From positions 1-64,000 of the forward strand of contig DATKSK010000028.1 in NCBI GenBank assembly GCA_035531755.1: DNA of 64,000 nucleotides, given 5' to 3'. The position numbers and the translations under genes are program-made. The number at the start of each line of letters is the position of its first letter. Position 1 is the stretch's first letter. The DNA comes from Acidimicrobiales bacterium (GTDB lineage: Bacteria; Actinomycetota; Acidimicrobiia; Acidimicrobiales; UBA8190). The notes beneath the pieces are model-generated. The model ran no database searches, had not been told where the DNA came from, and saw only the letters and a list, made by a program, of their open reading frames with translations. This document shows positions 41,562 through 50,631 of this stretch, in pieces.

Positions 41562-42653
41562 GTGGACACGCGCCGCTCCCACGGGCACTCCCGGTCACCG
41601 CGGGCACGGCGCACGCTGGCCCCGGCCGTTCTGGCGGCCGTGGCGGCCGTGGCGGCCACCACCCTGGCGGGATGCGGCGCCGGACACAGCGGCACCGCTC
41701 CGCATCCGGGCACTCCCACCTCGGCCCGCGCTCGGTCCACCACGACGCGCCCGCCGTCGGGCACCTCGGCTGCCACCACCACCGTTCTGGCGGCGGGCGC
41801 CGGGCGCGAAGGGGTCCCCGCCTTCGCGCACCTGTTCGTCGTCGTCATGGAGAACCTCGACCGCCAGGAAGCCCTGGCGGTGCCCGCCGTCGCCGCGCTG
41901 GCCCACCGCTACGCCAGCGCCGACGCCTGGTACGCGGTCGCACATCCGAGCCTGCCCAACTACCTGGCGCTCGCGTCCGGCTCGACCTGGGGCGTCTCCT
42001 CGGACTGCACGTCGTGCATCCAGACCGGCGCAAACCTGGCGACGCAGCTGTCGGCCGCCGGCATCCCCTGGGGCGCGTACTTCGAGGGCATGCCGGGGAA
42101 CTGCTTCCTCGGGCCTCAGTCGCCCGACGGCAGCTACGCCGCCAAGCACGACCCGTTCGCGTACTTCACCGACGTGCGTGCCGACCCGTCGGTGTGCGCC
42201 CATCTCCAACCGCTGCACGCCCTGACGCCCCTCCTGGCGCCGGGGGCTCCCGCCTCCGGCGTCCCCCGCTTCGTGTGGGTGACCCCCGATCTGTGTCACA
42301 GCGGCCACGACTGCGGCGCGGCCGCCGGGGGCGCCTGGCTCTCCGGGTTCGTCGCCACCGTCACCACCAGCGCCGCCTGGGCCGACAACGGCGCACTCGT
42401 GGTCACGTGGGACGAGGGGGCCGACTCCGCCAGCGCGTCGTCCGGTGCGATCACCGACAGCGGGGGTGGGGGGAACGTCCTCACGCTCGTCATCGCCCCC
42501 CACGTCCGCGCCGGTCTGCGCGTGGGCACGCTCTTCGACCACTACTCGTTCTTGCGCACCGTGGAGGACGCCTTCGGCCTGCCGCTCCTCGGTGGTGCCG
42601 CCGCCCGCACCACGGTGCCCATGTCGGCGTTCTGGGCGGGGACCGGCCCGTGA
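41562..42653 (+). CDS. Lipoprotein phosphoesterase (phospholipase C/acid phosphatase-like)
   Basis: 363 residues from GTG 41562. A basic start and hydrophobic segment end in the lipobox TLAGC (Cys 38), then a Ser/Thr/Pro linker. The phosphoesterase-family pattern follows: HLFVVVMENLDRQEAL (metal-ligand Glu-Asn), AVAHPSLPNYLALASG with the Ser-x-x-Asn pair, VTPDLCHSGHDC and ALVVTWDEGADS. Such enzymes hydrolyse phosphate esters or phospholipids outside the cell. GTGA overlap links it to the DUF503 gene. Confidence 0.85.
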   Translation: MDTRRSHGHSRSPRARRTLAPAVLAAVAAVAATTLAGCGAGHSGTAPHPGTPTSARARSTTTRPPSGTSAATTTVLAAGAGREGVPAFAHLFVVVMENLDRQEALAVPAVAALAHRYASADAWYAVAHPSLPNYLALASGSTWGVSSDCTSCIQTGANLATQLSAAGIPWGAYFEGMPGNCFLGPQSPDGSYAAKHDPFAYFTDVRADPSVCAHLQPLHALTPLLAPGAPASGVPRFVWVTPDLCHSGHDCGAAAGGAWLSGFVATVTTSAAWADNGALVVTWDEGADSASASSGAITDSGGGGNVLTLVIAPHVRAGLRVGTLFDHYSFLRTVEDAFGLPLLGGAAARTTVPMSAFWAGTGP

Positions 42654-42952
42654 GCGCTCTGCACGTCGGGGCCCTCGAGATGGACCTGCACCTCGGGGAG
42701 AGCGCCTCGCTCAAGGCCAAGCGGGCCGTGGTGCGCCCCATCGTGGAGGGGGCCCGGCACCGCTTCGGGGTCTCGGCCGCCGAGGTCGCCCACCACGACC
42801 GCTGGCAGCTGGCCGGCGTCGCCTTCAGCGTCGTGGCACCGACGGCGCGGCGCGCGGAGGAGATCCTCGACCGGGTGGAGCGCTTCGTGTGGTCGCACCC
42901 CGAGGTCAGCGTGGTCTCGAGCGTGCGACACTGGCTCGACACCGACCCATGA
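42650..42952 (+). CDS. DUF503 (YlxP-like) family protein
   Basis: 100 residues. The family features are HVGALEMDLHLGESASLKAKR at the start, a central AEVAHHDRWQLAGVAFSVVA, and HPEVSVVSSVRHW at the end. YlxP proteins are small ferredoxin-fold proteins usually encoded between infB and rbfA and linked to ribosome assembly. Here it is instead coupled by a 4-nt overlap to an exported phosphoesterase, away from any translation gene. The GTG start is supported by the overlap and by the conserved N-terminus. Confidence 0.85.
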   Translation: MSALHVGALEMDLHLGESASLKAKRAVVRPIVEGARHRFGVSAAEVAHHDRWQLAGVAFSVVAPTARRAEEILDRVERFVWSHPEVSVVSSVRHWLDTDP

Positions 42953-42983
42953 CGGGCCGCCGGGCGCAAGGGGGGGCCAGCCG

Positions 42984-44735
42984 ATGACCGCTCGGCCGAC
43001 AGCGGGCTCCGACGGCGGGGCCGGGCCCGAGGAGGCGGCCGGCGCCGGAAACCGGGCCGCAGCGTCGCACCCGATGGTCCCGGTGCTCGGGTGGGTCCAC
43101 GGCTACCGGCGCCGATGGCTCGGGCCCGACCTGTTGGCGTGCGTCACGCTCCTCGTCATCGCCGTGCCCGAGCAGCTGGCCACCTCCCGCCTGGCGGGGA
43201 TGCCCCCCATCACCGGCCTGTACGTCTTCGTCGCCGGCACGGTGGCCTTCGCCGCGCTGGGCTCCAACCCGCAGCTGTCGGTGGGCGCCGACTCCACCAT
43301 CGCACCGCTGTTCGCGACGGGTGTCGCCCATCTGGCGCCCGCCAGCTCGGCGCAGTACGTCGACCTCGTTGCGCTGCTGGCCGTCATGGTGGGCGTGATC
43401 GTGGTGCTGGTCGGGCTGCTGCGGATGGGATGGATCGCCGACTTCCTGTCGGCGCCGATCATCACCGGCTTCCTCGCCGGCGTCGCCGTCATCATCGTGG
43501 TGCACCAGCTCCCCGACCTTCTCGGGCTGCAGGGAGCCTCCGGATCCACCGTGCACCGCCTGGCCGATGTCGCCCGGGATCTCGGCCACGCCAACGGTTG
43601 GGCGTTCTCCATCGGCGTGGCGGTCTTCGCCGTGGTCGTGGCGGCCGAGCGTGTCGACCGCAAGCTCCCCGGCGCGCTGATCGGCATGGTGGGCTCGACC
43701 CTCGTCGTGGCGGCCGCCGGGCTGCGCGACCGCGGCGTGCCCGTGCTCGGCACGGTGGCGCACGGGGCCCCGCACCTGGGCCTGCCCGGGGCCTCCTGGA
43801 CGTCGGTCGGCCGCCTGTTGCCGCTCGCCGGCGTCGTGGCGCTCGTGGTGCTGAGCCAGACGGCCGCCACCACGCGCGCCTTCGCCGACGAGGGTGGCTA
43901 CGACGTCGACCTGAACCGCGACTTCCTCGGCGTCGGCGCCGGTGGCGTGCTGTCGGGGCTCGCCGGTGCCTTCGCCGCCGACGCCAGTCCCGCCCGCACC
44001 GCGGCGGTGGCCTCCGCCGGGGGCAAGACCCAGCTCGCCGGGCTGGTCGCCGCGGCCGGCGTCGTCCTGCTCGTGCCGGCGGCCGGCCTGCTCACCGACG
44101 TCCCCCTGGCCACGCTCGCCGCCATCCTCGTCTACATCGCCACCCGCATCTTCCACGTCCGCGAGCTGGCGTCGGTGATGCGCTTCGACCTGTGGGAGTT
44201 CGGTCTGACGATCCTCACCCTGCTCACCGTCGCCTTCGTCGGCGTCGAGCAGGGCATCGGTGTGGCCGTGGTGCTCGCCATCCTCGACCGCACCCGGCGG
44301 TCGGCCCGTCCCCGGGCCTACGTGCTCGGCAAGATCCCCGGGACCACGAGCTGGGAGCCGCTGGCCCACCACCACCGGCCCGTCCAGGTCCCCGGCGTGG
44401 TGGTGGTGCAGTTCGTGGCCCCGCTGTACTACGCCAACGCCGACCAATTCCGCACGCTCGTCCACAAGGCGCTGGCCGAGGCACCCACGCCGCCCCGGGC
44501 CCTGGTCCTCGACGCCGACGCCATGGGCGACATCGACTACACGGGCGCCCGCACACTGCGGACGCTGCTCGACGAGTTCGCGCGCCAACACATCGCCGTG
44601 GGCGTCGCCCGCACCCTGGCCGTCGCTCCCCGCAACCTCGTCCGCAGCGGGCTGCTCGACCGCATCGGGCGGGACCACATCTTCGACACCATCGACGAGG
44701 CCGTCACCGCGCTCGGGCCGGGCACGAGCGCCTGA
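42984..44735 (+). CDS. SulP-family anion transporter with STAS domain
   Basis: 583 residues. A polar N-terminus (about 1-45) leads into 10-12 hydrophobic segments (about 46-440) with SulP features: GLYVFVAGTVAFAALGSNPQLSVGADSTIA and the later LAGAFAADASPARTAAV in the substrate region. The STAS domain follows (about 460-575) with LDADAMGDIDYTGARTL, the site where anti-anti-sigma proteins carry Ser/Thr; here Thr-Gly is kept. It probably moves sulfate, bicarbonate or a dicarboxylate. It lies 31 bp after the DUF503 gene and converges on the GNAT gene. Confidence 0.88.
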   Translation: MTARPTAGSDGGAGPEEAAGAGNRAAASHPMVPVLGWVHGYRRRWLGPDLLACVTLLVIAVPEQLATSRLAGMPPITGLYVFVAGTVAFAALGSNPQLSVGADSTIAPLFATGVAHLAPASSAQYVDLVALLAVMVGVIVVLVGLLRMGWIADFLSAPIITGFLAGVAVIIVVHQLPDLLGLQGASGSTVHRLADVARDLGHANGWAFSIGVAVFAVVVAAERVDRKLPGALIGMVGSTLVVAAAGLRDRGVPVLGTVAHGAPHLGLPGASWTSVGRLLPLAGVVALVVLSQTAATTRAFADEGGYDVDLNRDFLGVGAGGVLSGLAGAFAADASPARTAAVASAGGKTQLAGLVAAAGVVLLVPAAGLLTDVPLATLAAILVYIATRIFHVRELASVMRFDLWEFGLTILTLLTVAFVGVEQGIGVAVVLAILDRTRRSARPRAYVLGKIPGTTSWEPLAHHHRPVQVPGVVVVQFVAPLYYANADQFRTLVHKALAEAPTPPRALVLDADAMGDIDYTGARTLRTLLDEFARQHIAVGVARTLAVAPRNLVRSGLLDRIGRDHIFDTIDEAVTALGPGTSA

Positions 44736-44800
44736 CCCCTCCGCCGCGCCGCCGGGGCGGCGTGTCGGCGTGTCGGACCGGGGTGGTCCCTCGACTCGAT

Positions 44801-45421
44801 CTACGGGCCGCCGGTCCCCCTCGGATGGCCGGCCTCCCATTCGCGGCGGTGGACGACCCAGACCAGGCGCGTCCCGGTCTCCCCGGGTGCCTCGGGCTCG
44901 TGGTCGACGCGCGCCGCCAACCGGTAGCCGAGGCGGCGTGGCACGGCTGCACTGGCCACGTTGGCCTCGTCGCAGTGGATCTCCATGCGCTCGATCCCGC
45001 GCAGGGCGAAGCCCGCCGCCGTGAGGGCGGCGGCGGCCGCCGCCGCGATCCCCCGGCGGGTGTGGTCGACGTGCACCCAGTACCCGATCTCCAGGGCGCT
45101 GCGGCCGATGCGCCGGTGCAGTCCGATGCCGCCCACCAGCCGGCCGTCGGGAAGGAACATGCCGTAGCCGTAGTCGCTGCCCGGCGTCCAGGCGCTGGCC
45201 GGGCCGAGCAGGCGCTCGCGTTGCGCCTCGAGCGACGTCCCCTCCGGTGTGGCCCAGGGCATCCAGGGGCGGAGGTGGTCCAGGCTCTCGACGGCGGCGG
45301 CCGACACCGTCGGGGCGTCGTCGGCGGTGAGGCGCGCCAGGACGAGGCCGTCGAGTTCGATGCGCTCCGGGGGCACGGTGGGGCGCGTCCCGGCGGCCCG
45401 GCGGCGCGGCCGCAGTCGCAC
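44801..45421 (-). CDS. GNAT acetyltransferase (RimJ/RimL-like)
   Basis: 206 residues from GTG 45421. The RimJ/L pattern is clear: LARLTADDAPTVSAAAVES, HLRPWMPWATPEG, GGIGLHRRIGRSALEIGYWV and GIAAAAAAALTAAGFA, the acetyl-CoA-binding helix. These enzymes acetylate the N-terminus of ribosomal proteins or detoxify small amines. The first 20 residues are Arg-rich, so a shorter start at GTG 45376 is possible. It begins 11 bp after the GH31 gene and is probably co-transcribed with it. Confidence 0.8.
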   Translation of the reverse strand: MRLRPRRRAAGTRPTVPPERIELDGLVLARLTADDAPTVSAAAVESLDHLRPWMPWATPEGTSLEAQRERLLGPASAWTPGSDYGYGMFLPDGRLVGGIGLHRRIGRSALEIGYWVHVDHTRRGIAAAAAAALTAAGFALRGIERMEIHCDEANVASAAVPRRLGYRLAARVDHEPEAPGETGTRLVWVVHRREWEAGHPRGTGGP

Positions 45422-45432
45422 GGGGCGCCGCC

Positions 45433-48111
45433 TCAAGCCCGACGCGTCGGTGCGGGCCGCAGGCCCTCCACCGTCAGCTGCGCGAACGGCGCGCACTCGA
45501 CGACGCCCCCCGACACCGGCACGTCGACGCCGTCGGCGGTGGCACGCTCGGCCACGAGCCCGTGCAGCACCACCCGCACCGACGGGGGCGGCGGGAAGTC
45601 CCCGTCGCGGTCCCACGTCCATGTCGCGGTGCCGCCCGGCACGGCTCCCTCCACCCGCACGAGGTCGCGTCGCACCGGCCCGTCACCGTCACCGGCGTCG
45701 TCGACGCACGTACCCTCGGCGCACCCGTCATCGTCCAACCAGGCGTGGAACGCCAGATGGACCGGGGCGTGGTCGAGCGCCAGGCCAGGCCGCCCCGGAC
45801 GCGACGGCGCGTCCCCTCCCGAGGCGTCGGGGGGTGGTGCGCCCGAGGTGGCGCCCCCGGTGGCGCCGTCGCCGTCGAGGGTGCAGGGCCCGCCGGGCTC
45901 CGCCCACCCGTCGTCGAGCGGGACCACCGCCCCGGCGCGGGCCAGCAGGGGCATCCGCTCGAGTGGTGCCGCGAACTCGCCGCCCTCCTGTTCGTCGCCC
46001 CAGATGCTGGTGAAGCCCCCGGCCGGCAGCGCAACGGCGCGGCGCCGTGCACCGGGCTCGGTGACGGGCGCCACCAGGAGCGCGTCGCCGAGCAGGAAGG
46101 CGCCGTCGGCGTCGAGGGCGGCGTCACCGGCGGCGTCACCGGCGGCGTCACCGGCGGCGTCGGCGCCGTTGGCGACCCGGGCGCCGGGCAGGGGCCACCA
46201 CACCGGGCGCAGCAGCGGGGCACCCTCCGCCGACGCCCGGTGCGCCAACGTGTAGAGGTAGGGCAGGAGCCGGTACCGGAACCTGATCCAGCCGGCGACG
46301 ATGCCGCGCGTGTGCTCGTCGAAGCACCACGGCTCGCGCGGGGGCACGCCGATCACCGAGTGCGTCCGGCAGTAGGGCATGAGGACGCTCATCTGGAGCC
46401 AACGCAGGTACAGCTCGTCGTCGGGGATCCCGCTGAAGCCGCCGATGTCCGAGCCCGAGTAGGGCACGCCCGACAGCCCCAGCCCCACGACGGTGGCGAT
46501 CTGCTGGCGCATCGACTCCCAGCTGGTGGCGGCGTCCGCCGTCCAGTTCCACGCCCAGCGCTGCATACCCGCCCACCCCGAGCGCGACACCACGAAGGGC
46601 CGGCGCTCGGGGCACGCCTGGCGCAGGCCCTCGTACCCGGCCCGGTTCATGAGCAGGCCGTACAGGTTGTGCGCCTCCCCGTGGTCCCCGCCCCGACCGT
46701 CGAAATGATGGCGCGTCGGGGTCGGCAGCGTGGGATCGCCGAGCAGAGCGATGGAGGTGGGCTCGTTCATGTCGTGCCAGACACCCGCCACGCCGGCGTC
46801 GGTGAGACGGCGGTACTTGGCCGCCCACCACGTCCGCGTGGCGGGGTCGGTGAAGTCGGGGTAGGCGCTGCGCCCGGGCCAAACCACGCCCTCGGCGATG
46901 TGCCCCTGCTCGTCGGTGCAGAAGCGGTGCTGGTCGCGCCCTTCGCGGTACACGTCGTACTCGGGGTCCACCTTCACGCCGGGGTCGACGATGGTCACGA
47001 CGCGCACGCCGCCGTCGGCGGCATCGCGGGCCAGGCCGGCGAGGTCGGGGAACCGCTCGGCGTCCACGGTGAAGACGCGGAACCCGCGCATGTAGTCGAT
47101 GTCGAGGTGCACGGCACTGAGGGGGACGCCGAGGTTCGCGAACCCGTCGGTGACGGCACGCACGTCGGCGTCGCACCGGTAGCCCCACCGGCTCTGGTGG
47201 TACCCGAGCGCCCACCGCGGCGGCAGCGCGGGGCGACCCGTCAGCTCGCTGTAGCGGTCGAGGAGGTGCGGCACCGGGCCCGCCACCAGGTAACGCCGCA
47301 GCGTCCCTCCCGCGAACCGCACTGTCGCCGTGCCCGGCACGTCCGCGGCGGCGTCGCCGAAGTCGAAGGCGGCCTCGGTGGAGTTCTCGTAGAAGGCGAG
47401 CAGGTCTCCCTGCGGGTGCGTCGACACCAGCACGGGGACGCCGAGGTAGAGAGGGCTCTCCCCCGGGCCCCACGAGCCGCCGGGGTCCCGGTTCCACAGC
47501 CGGCGCGTACCCCCGCGCAGGTCGACCCCGGCCGCCTGCTCACCCAGGCCGCACATGCGCTCGCCGGCACGGACGGAGAACGACTGCTCCCACGCGGCCC
47601 CGCGTCGCGACGGCGCCGACTCGCTGCGCAGCAGGGCCCCATCGGCGTGGGCCGTGCGCAAGGCCCCGTCGGGCGACACCGTGACCTCGAGCGCCTCGCT
47701 GCGCATGACCCAGGGGCCCTCGGCGCGCATGGCGTCGATGGGATGGGCCTGGATGTCGGGGACGGGCCACGGAGCCTCGGCGGCGATGGCATAGGGGACG
47801 GGCGCGGGGCCCGGCCCCCACGACACGCGCACCACCTCCGCCGCCAGGAAGGCCACCTCCAGCTGGGCCCGCTCGAAGTGGAACAGCGCCGTGCCCGGGC
47901 GTGGGTTCCACACCTCCACGCGCTGCAGACGGCCCGGCGACATCGGCGCCGCGTCGGGCCGGCGGGTGTCGCGGCGGGGGGCGCGCAGCTGCCGGCGAGC
48001 CGAGTTGGCGATGATCAGGGCGACGGTGTGGGGACCCAGACGGCGCACGGTGTGGGCGGCGACCCGCGCCTGGGTCAGGGTGCGGCGCATCGTCGTCCGG
48101 GGGCGGGGCAC
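45433..48111 (-). CDS. GH31 alpha-glucosidase
   Basis: 892 residues. It starts with about 60 basic residues, then a galactose-mutarotase-like N-domain, the (beta/alpha)8 barrel from about residue 300 (RWALGYHQSRWGY), and C-terminal beta domains. The nucleophile Asp near 447 is in GVWHDMNEP and the acid/base Asp near 554 in YSGSDIGGF; both are intact. It releases glucose from alpha-glucosides. There is no export signal, so a cytoplasmic role on maltodextrin-like sugars is likely. The C-terminal region contains a threefold Ala-Gly-Asp-Ala repeat and a long Gly/Ala/Pro/Asp-rich insertion (about 770-800). Divergent from the nitronate monooxygenase. Confidence 0.88.
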   Translation of the reverse strand: MPRPRTTMRRTLTQARVAAHTVRRLGPHTVALIIANSARRQLRAPRRDTRRPDAAPMSPGRLQRVEVWNPRPGTALFHFERAQLEVAFLAAEVVRVSWGPGPAPVPYAIAAEAPWPVPDIQAHPIDAMRAEGPWVMRSEALEVTVSPDGALRTAHADGALLRSESAPSRRGAAWEQSFSVRAGERMCGLGEQAAGVDLRGGTRRLWNRDPGGSWGPGESPLYLGVPVLVSTHPQGDLLAFYENSTEAAFDFGDAAADVPGTATVRFAGGTLRRYLVAGPVPHLLDRYSELTGRPALPPRWALGYHQSRWGYRCDADVRAVTDGFANLGVPLSAVHLDIDYMRGFRVFTVDAERFPDLAGLARDAADGGVRVVTIVDPGVKVDPEYDVYREGRDQHRFCTDEQGHIAEGVVWPGRSAYPDFTDPATRTWWAAKYRRLTDAGVAGVWHDMNEPTSIALLGDPTLPTPTRHHFDGRGGDHGEAHNLYGLLMNRAGYEGLRQACPERRPFVVSRSGWAGMQRWAWNWTADAATSWESMRQQIATVVGLGLSGVPYSGSDIGGFSGIPDDELYLRWLQMSVLMPYCRTHSVIGVPPREPWCFDEHTRGIVAGWIRFRYRLLPYLYTLAHRASAEGAPLLRPVWWPLPGARVANGADAAGDAAGDAAGDAALDADGAFLLGDALLVAPVTEPGARRRAVALPAGGFTSIWGDEQEGGEFAAPLERMPLLARAGAVVPLDDGWAEPGGPCTLDGDGATGGATSGAPPPDASGGDAPSRPGRPGLALDHAPVHLAFHAWLDDDGCAEGTCVDDAGDGDGPVRRDLVRVEGAVPGGTATWTWDRDGDFPPPPSVRVVLHGLVAERATADGVDVPVSGGVVECAPFAQLTVEGLRPAPTRRA
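46121..46156. repeat. 12-bp in-frame tandem repeat inside the GH31 gene
   Basis: Three copies of GCGTCACCGGCG, encoding Ala-Gly-Asp-Ala units on the minus strand in a surface loop of the glucosidase. The length change is always four residues per unit, so copy variation would not break the frame. Confidence 0.85.
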
Positions 48112-48182
48112 AGCAGGCGAGGCTACGTTGCTGCCCGGTGGCGCGCCGGAAGGGCGCCTTCTTAGACTGATCCGCCAGTCAA

Positions 48183-48218
48183 CACCCGTCCGTCAGGCAA
48201 CACCCGTCCGTCAGGCAA
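48183..48218. repeat. 18-bp direct repeats in the nitronate monooxygenase promoter
   Basis: Two adjacent perfect copies of CACCCGTCCGTCAGGCAA, preceded by a partial match (CCAGTCAA) and followed by CAC. Each copy holds CCGTCAG, the same half-site as in the palindromes at 15.5 and 16.6 kb. They lie between divergent starts, about 50 bases before the NMO ATG, and could bind a regulator of both genes. Confidence 0.7.
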
Positions 48219-48266
48219 CACGGCCGGATCGACGAGCTCGCGGCCGCGGCCGCGCCGGAGGATGTC

Positions 48267-49235
48267 ATGCAGACCCGACTCACCCGCCTGCTCGAGATCG
48301 AGCACCCCGTGATGCTCGCCGGCATGGGCGGCGTGTCCTACCACCGCCTGGTGGCGGCGGTGTCCGCCGCCGGGGGGTTCGGGTGCCTGGGCGCCTCCAC
48401 CATGTCGACAGACGCCATGGTCGAGGAGATCGCCGCGGTGCGCGCCCTCACCGACAAGCCCTTCGGCGTCGACCTGCTGACGGCCATGCCCGGCGACATG
48501 GTGGCGCAGGTCGAGAAGATCATCGAGGGTGGTGCCGCGGTCTTCGTGGCCGGCCTGGGCGTCCCGGTCGAAGTGGTGGAGCTGTGCCACCGCCACGGGG
48601 TGCTCGTCGTCAACATGTGCGGGAAGGTCGATCACGCTCGGCGCGCCGTCGACGCCGGGTGCGACATCGTGGTCGCCCAGGGCACCGAAGCGGGCGGCCA
48701 CACCGGGCAGGTGGCCACCATGCCGCTCGTCCCCCAGGTCGTGGACGCCGTCGGTGACCGGGTCCCGGTGGTGGCGGCCGGTGGCATCGTCGACGGCCGG
48801 GGGCTGGCGGCCGCCCTGGCGCTCGGTGCCGACGGCGTGTGGGTGGGAACGCGCTTCATCGCCACCCCCGAGGCCCGCTCGGTGGCCGGCTACAAAGAGG
48901 CCCTCCTGCGCACCGCCGAGGACGGCACCACCATCAGCCGCGCCTACTCGGGCAAGACCATGCGGGTCGTGCGCAACGCCTACACCGCCTACTTCGACGA
49001 GCACCCCGCCGAGCTGGAGCGCTTCCCCGCGCAACTCGGCAAGTCGATCAACGACAAGGCCTTCCACCTCGGGGGCGACGCCGACACGCCCGAGGTGGAC
49101 CCCGAGCGGGAGTGCTACCCGACCGGCCAGGGCGTCGGCGCCATCGCCGCGCTCGTGCCGGCGGCCGAGCTCGTGCACCGGTTCGTGGCCGAGGCCGAGC
49201 AGGCGCTGGAGCGGGCCCGCGCCGTGACGGCGTGA
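48267..49235 (+). CDS. Nitronate monooxygenase family protein
   Basis: 322 residues of the FMN-dependent TIM-barrel nitronate monooxygenase (2-nitropropane dioxygenase) family. Characteristic stretches are HPVMLAGMGGVSYHRLVAAVSAAGGFG, PFGVDLL, QGTEAGGHTG and VPVVAAGGIVDGRGLAAALALGADGVWVGTRF, the FMN-phosphate site. Members oxidise alkyl nitronates; many actinobacterial ones sit in fatty-acid and acyl-CoA loci and may be enoyl reductase-like. ATG 48267 begins the barrel directly. The upstream repeat array carries CCGTCAG half-sites. Confidence 0.87.
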   Translation: MQTRLTRLLEIEHPVMLAGMGGVSYHRLVAAVSAAGGFGCLGASTMSTDAMVEEIAAVRALTDKPFGVDLLTAMPGDMVAQVEKIIEGGAAVFVAGLGVPVEVVELCHRHGVLVVNMCGKVDHARRAVDAGCDIVVAQGTEAGGHTGQVATMPLVPQVVDAVGDRVPVVAAGGIVDGRGLAAALALGADGVWVGTRFIATPEARSVAGYKEALLRTAEDGTTISRAYSGKTMRVVRNAYTAYFDEHPAELERFPAQLGKSINDKAFHLGGDADTPEVDPERECYPTGQGVGAIAALVPAAELVHRFVAEAEQALERARAVTA

Positions 49236-49346
49236 CCGCGTCCAGGCGTCGAACGTTCGAGCCCCCACGCCCCAGGGTCCGGCGCGTGACGTTCCGTGTC
49301 GAATGGACCACAGAACGCGGGTAGTGACGCGTCCTGCGGTAGCGTC

Positions 49347-50468
49347 ATGGTCGTCATGCACGCTGCCGTGCTGCCTTCACGAGGGGACCAGGCCGGGGGG
49401 GACGGGGCCGGGGGGGACGGGGCCGGGGATGCCCACACCCCCCGACGGCCCGCGGTCGCGCCGCGGCGCCCCGTGCGCATGATCCCCCACAAGCTCGTCG
49501 TGGACGGCCGGCGGATGCGCTACGCCATATCGGACAACCACCGCGCCCACGGCCCGGAGGGCGCCCGCAGCGAGCCGGTGTGGGCCGTCAACCTCCACGG
49601 GTACTTCGCCGGCGGCGGCATGTACTGGCGCGAGAGCGGCAACCTCGCCCAGGCCCTGGGGTGGCGCGTGCTCAACCCCAGCCTTCCGGGGTTCGCGGGC
49701 AGCGACCCGCTCCCGTGGGAGCGCGTCACCATCGCCGAGATCGCCGACCAGGTCGTGCACCTCCTCGACCACGTCGGGGCGGAGCGGGCCGTCCTGCTCG
49801 GGCACTCCATGGGCGGCGCCGTCGCCGTGCAACTCGCCGACGCCCATCCCGAGCGCGTGCTCGGCATCGTGTACCGCGACGGCGCCGCCACGCCGGAGTG
49901 GAAGCACCGGCACGGCGTCCTGGTGAAGCTGCTCTCCCCCGTCCTGCCCGACATGGCCGGTGTCGCCGACCTGCTCGTGGCGGCCGTCCTCGACACCCCC
50001 GACCTGTTCATCGGGCGCCGGTTGGCGTCCACCCTGCGCGGGCTGTGGCCCGACGCCCGTCGGAACATCCGCTCGATGGGGCGCACCCTGCCGGTGGCGT
50101 CGATGCTCATGGCGATCGACCTGCGCACCGAGGTGGGGCGGGTCGTCGACGCGGGCATCCCCATCCTCCCGGTCTGGGGCTGCTTCGACCGGATCGTGAG
50201 CCCGGAGACGGCCCGGGAGTTCGCCGAGCTCACCGGCATCGGCGTCGTGTGGGTGCCCGGCGGCCACTCCTGGATGCTGCCCCGGCCCCAGGGCCAGGCC
50301 GACGTCCTGCGCCATCTGCCTCGCGGCCGGGCCTTCGTCGCCGACGTCGCCGCCCGTCGCCGGCGATTGCTCGCCGGCGACGCCTCCGATCACCCGGGCC
50401 CCTCCGCCGACCCCGGGTCACCCGTTCACCCGGGCGACTCCTGGCCGGCCATCCACATCGTCCGCTGA
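49347..50468 (+). CDS. Alpha/beta hydrolase
   Basis: 373 residues from ATG 49347. A Gly/Asp/Ala stretch (about 15-30, from repeated GGGGACGGGGCC-like DNA) precedes the fold. The oxyanion region is VNLHGYF near 83, the nucleophile elbow GHSMGG puts Ser at 154, the acid lies in WGCFDRIV, and the histidine in PGGHSW. The cap region is helical. The last 50 residues are disordered Pro/Asp/Ser-rich. Substrate unknown; the gene follows the NMO by 110 bp. Alternative starts at 49296 (GTG) or 49356 are possible. Confidence 0.82.
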   Translation: MVVMHAAVLPSRGDQAGGDGAGGDGAGDAHTPRRPAVAPRRPVRMIPHKLVVDGRRMRYAISDNHRAHGPEGARSEPVWAVNLHGYFAGGGMYWRESGNLAQALGWRVLNPSLPGFAGSDPLPWERVTIAEIADQVVHLLDHVGAERAVLLGHSMGGAVAVQLADAHPERVLGIVYRDGAATPEWKHRHGVLVKLLSPVLPDMAGVADLLVAAVLDTPDLFIGRRLASTLRGLWPDARRNIRSMGRTLPVASMLMAIDLRTEVGRVVDAGIPILPVWGCFDRIVSPETAREFAELTGIGVVWVPGGHSWMLPRPQGQADVLRHLPRGRAFVADVAARRRRLLAGDASDHPGPSADPGSPVHPGDSWPAIHIVR

Positions 50469-50557
50469 CAGTGACCGGCCGGTCCTTACCGCGGCATCGG
50501 CCCGGCTCGCCCCATGCGCGCGCGACCCCTCCGGGGCCGCCGGCGGCCTCCCCTACA

Positions 50558-50590
50558 CTGACGCCCAGCTGTCGCTGATCGACACGTCAG
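50558..50590. promoter_or_regulatory. CTGAC/GTCAG half-sites before ACAD gene
   Basis: CTGAC at 50558-50562 and CTGAT at 50575-50579 face GTCAG at 50586-50590; the closest pair has a 6-bp spacer. This is an imperfect relative of the palindromes at 15.5 and 16.6 kb, 42 bases upstream of an acyl-CoA dehydrogenase start. A weak site for the same regulator is possible. Confidence 0.35.
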
Positions 50591-50631
50591 TTCGGCGACT
50601 CCCGCCCGGCGACCCAGGGAGGCACGAGCCG

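Noticed and set aside
42906-44840. A 644-codon open frame antisense to the SulP gene, and many similar long antisense frames elsewhere
   Set aside because: At this GC content stops are rare in all frames. The products are Gly/Arg/His/Asp-rich with no domain, whereas the opposite strand carries a clear conserved protein.
49249-49260. Palindrome TCGAACGTTCGA, resembling an actinobacterial LexA (SOS) box
   Set aside because: The known box has four bases between TCGAAC and GTTCGA; here there are none, and the nearby hydrolase is not a DNA-repair gene.
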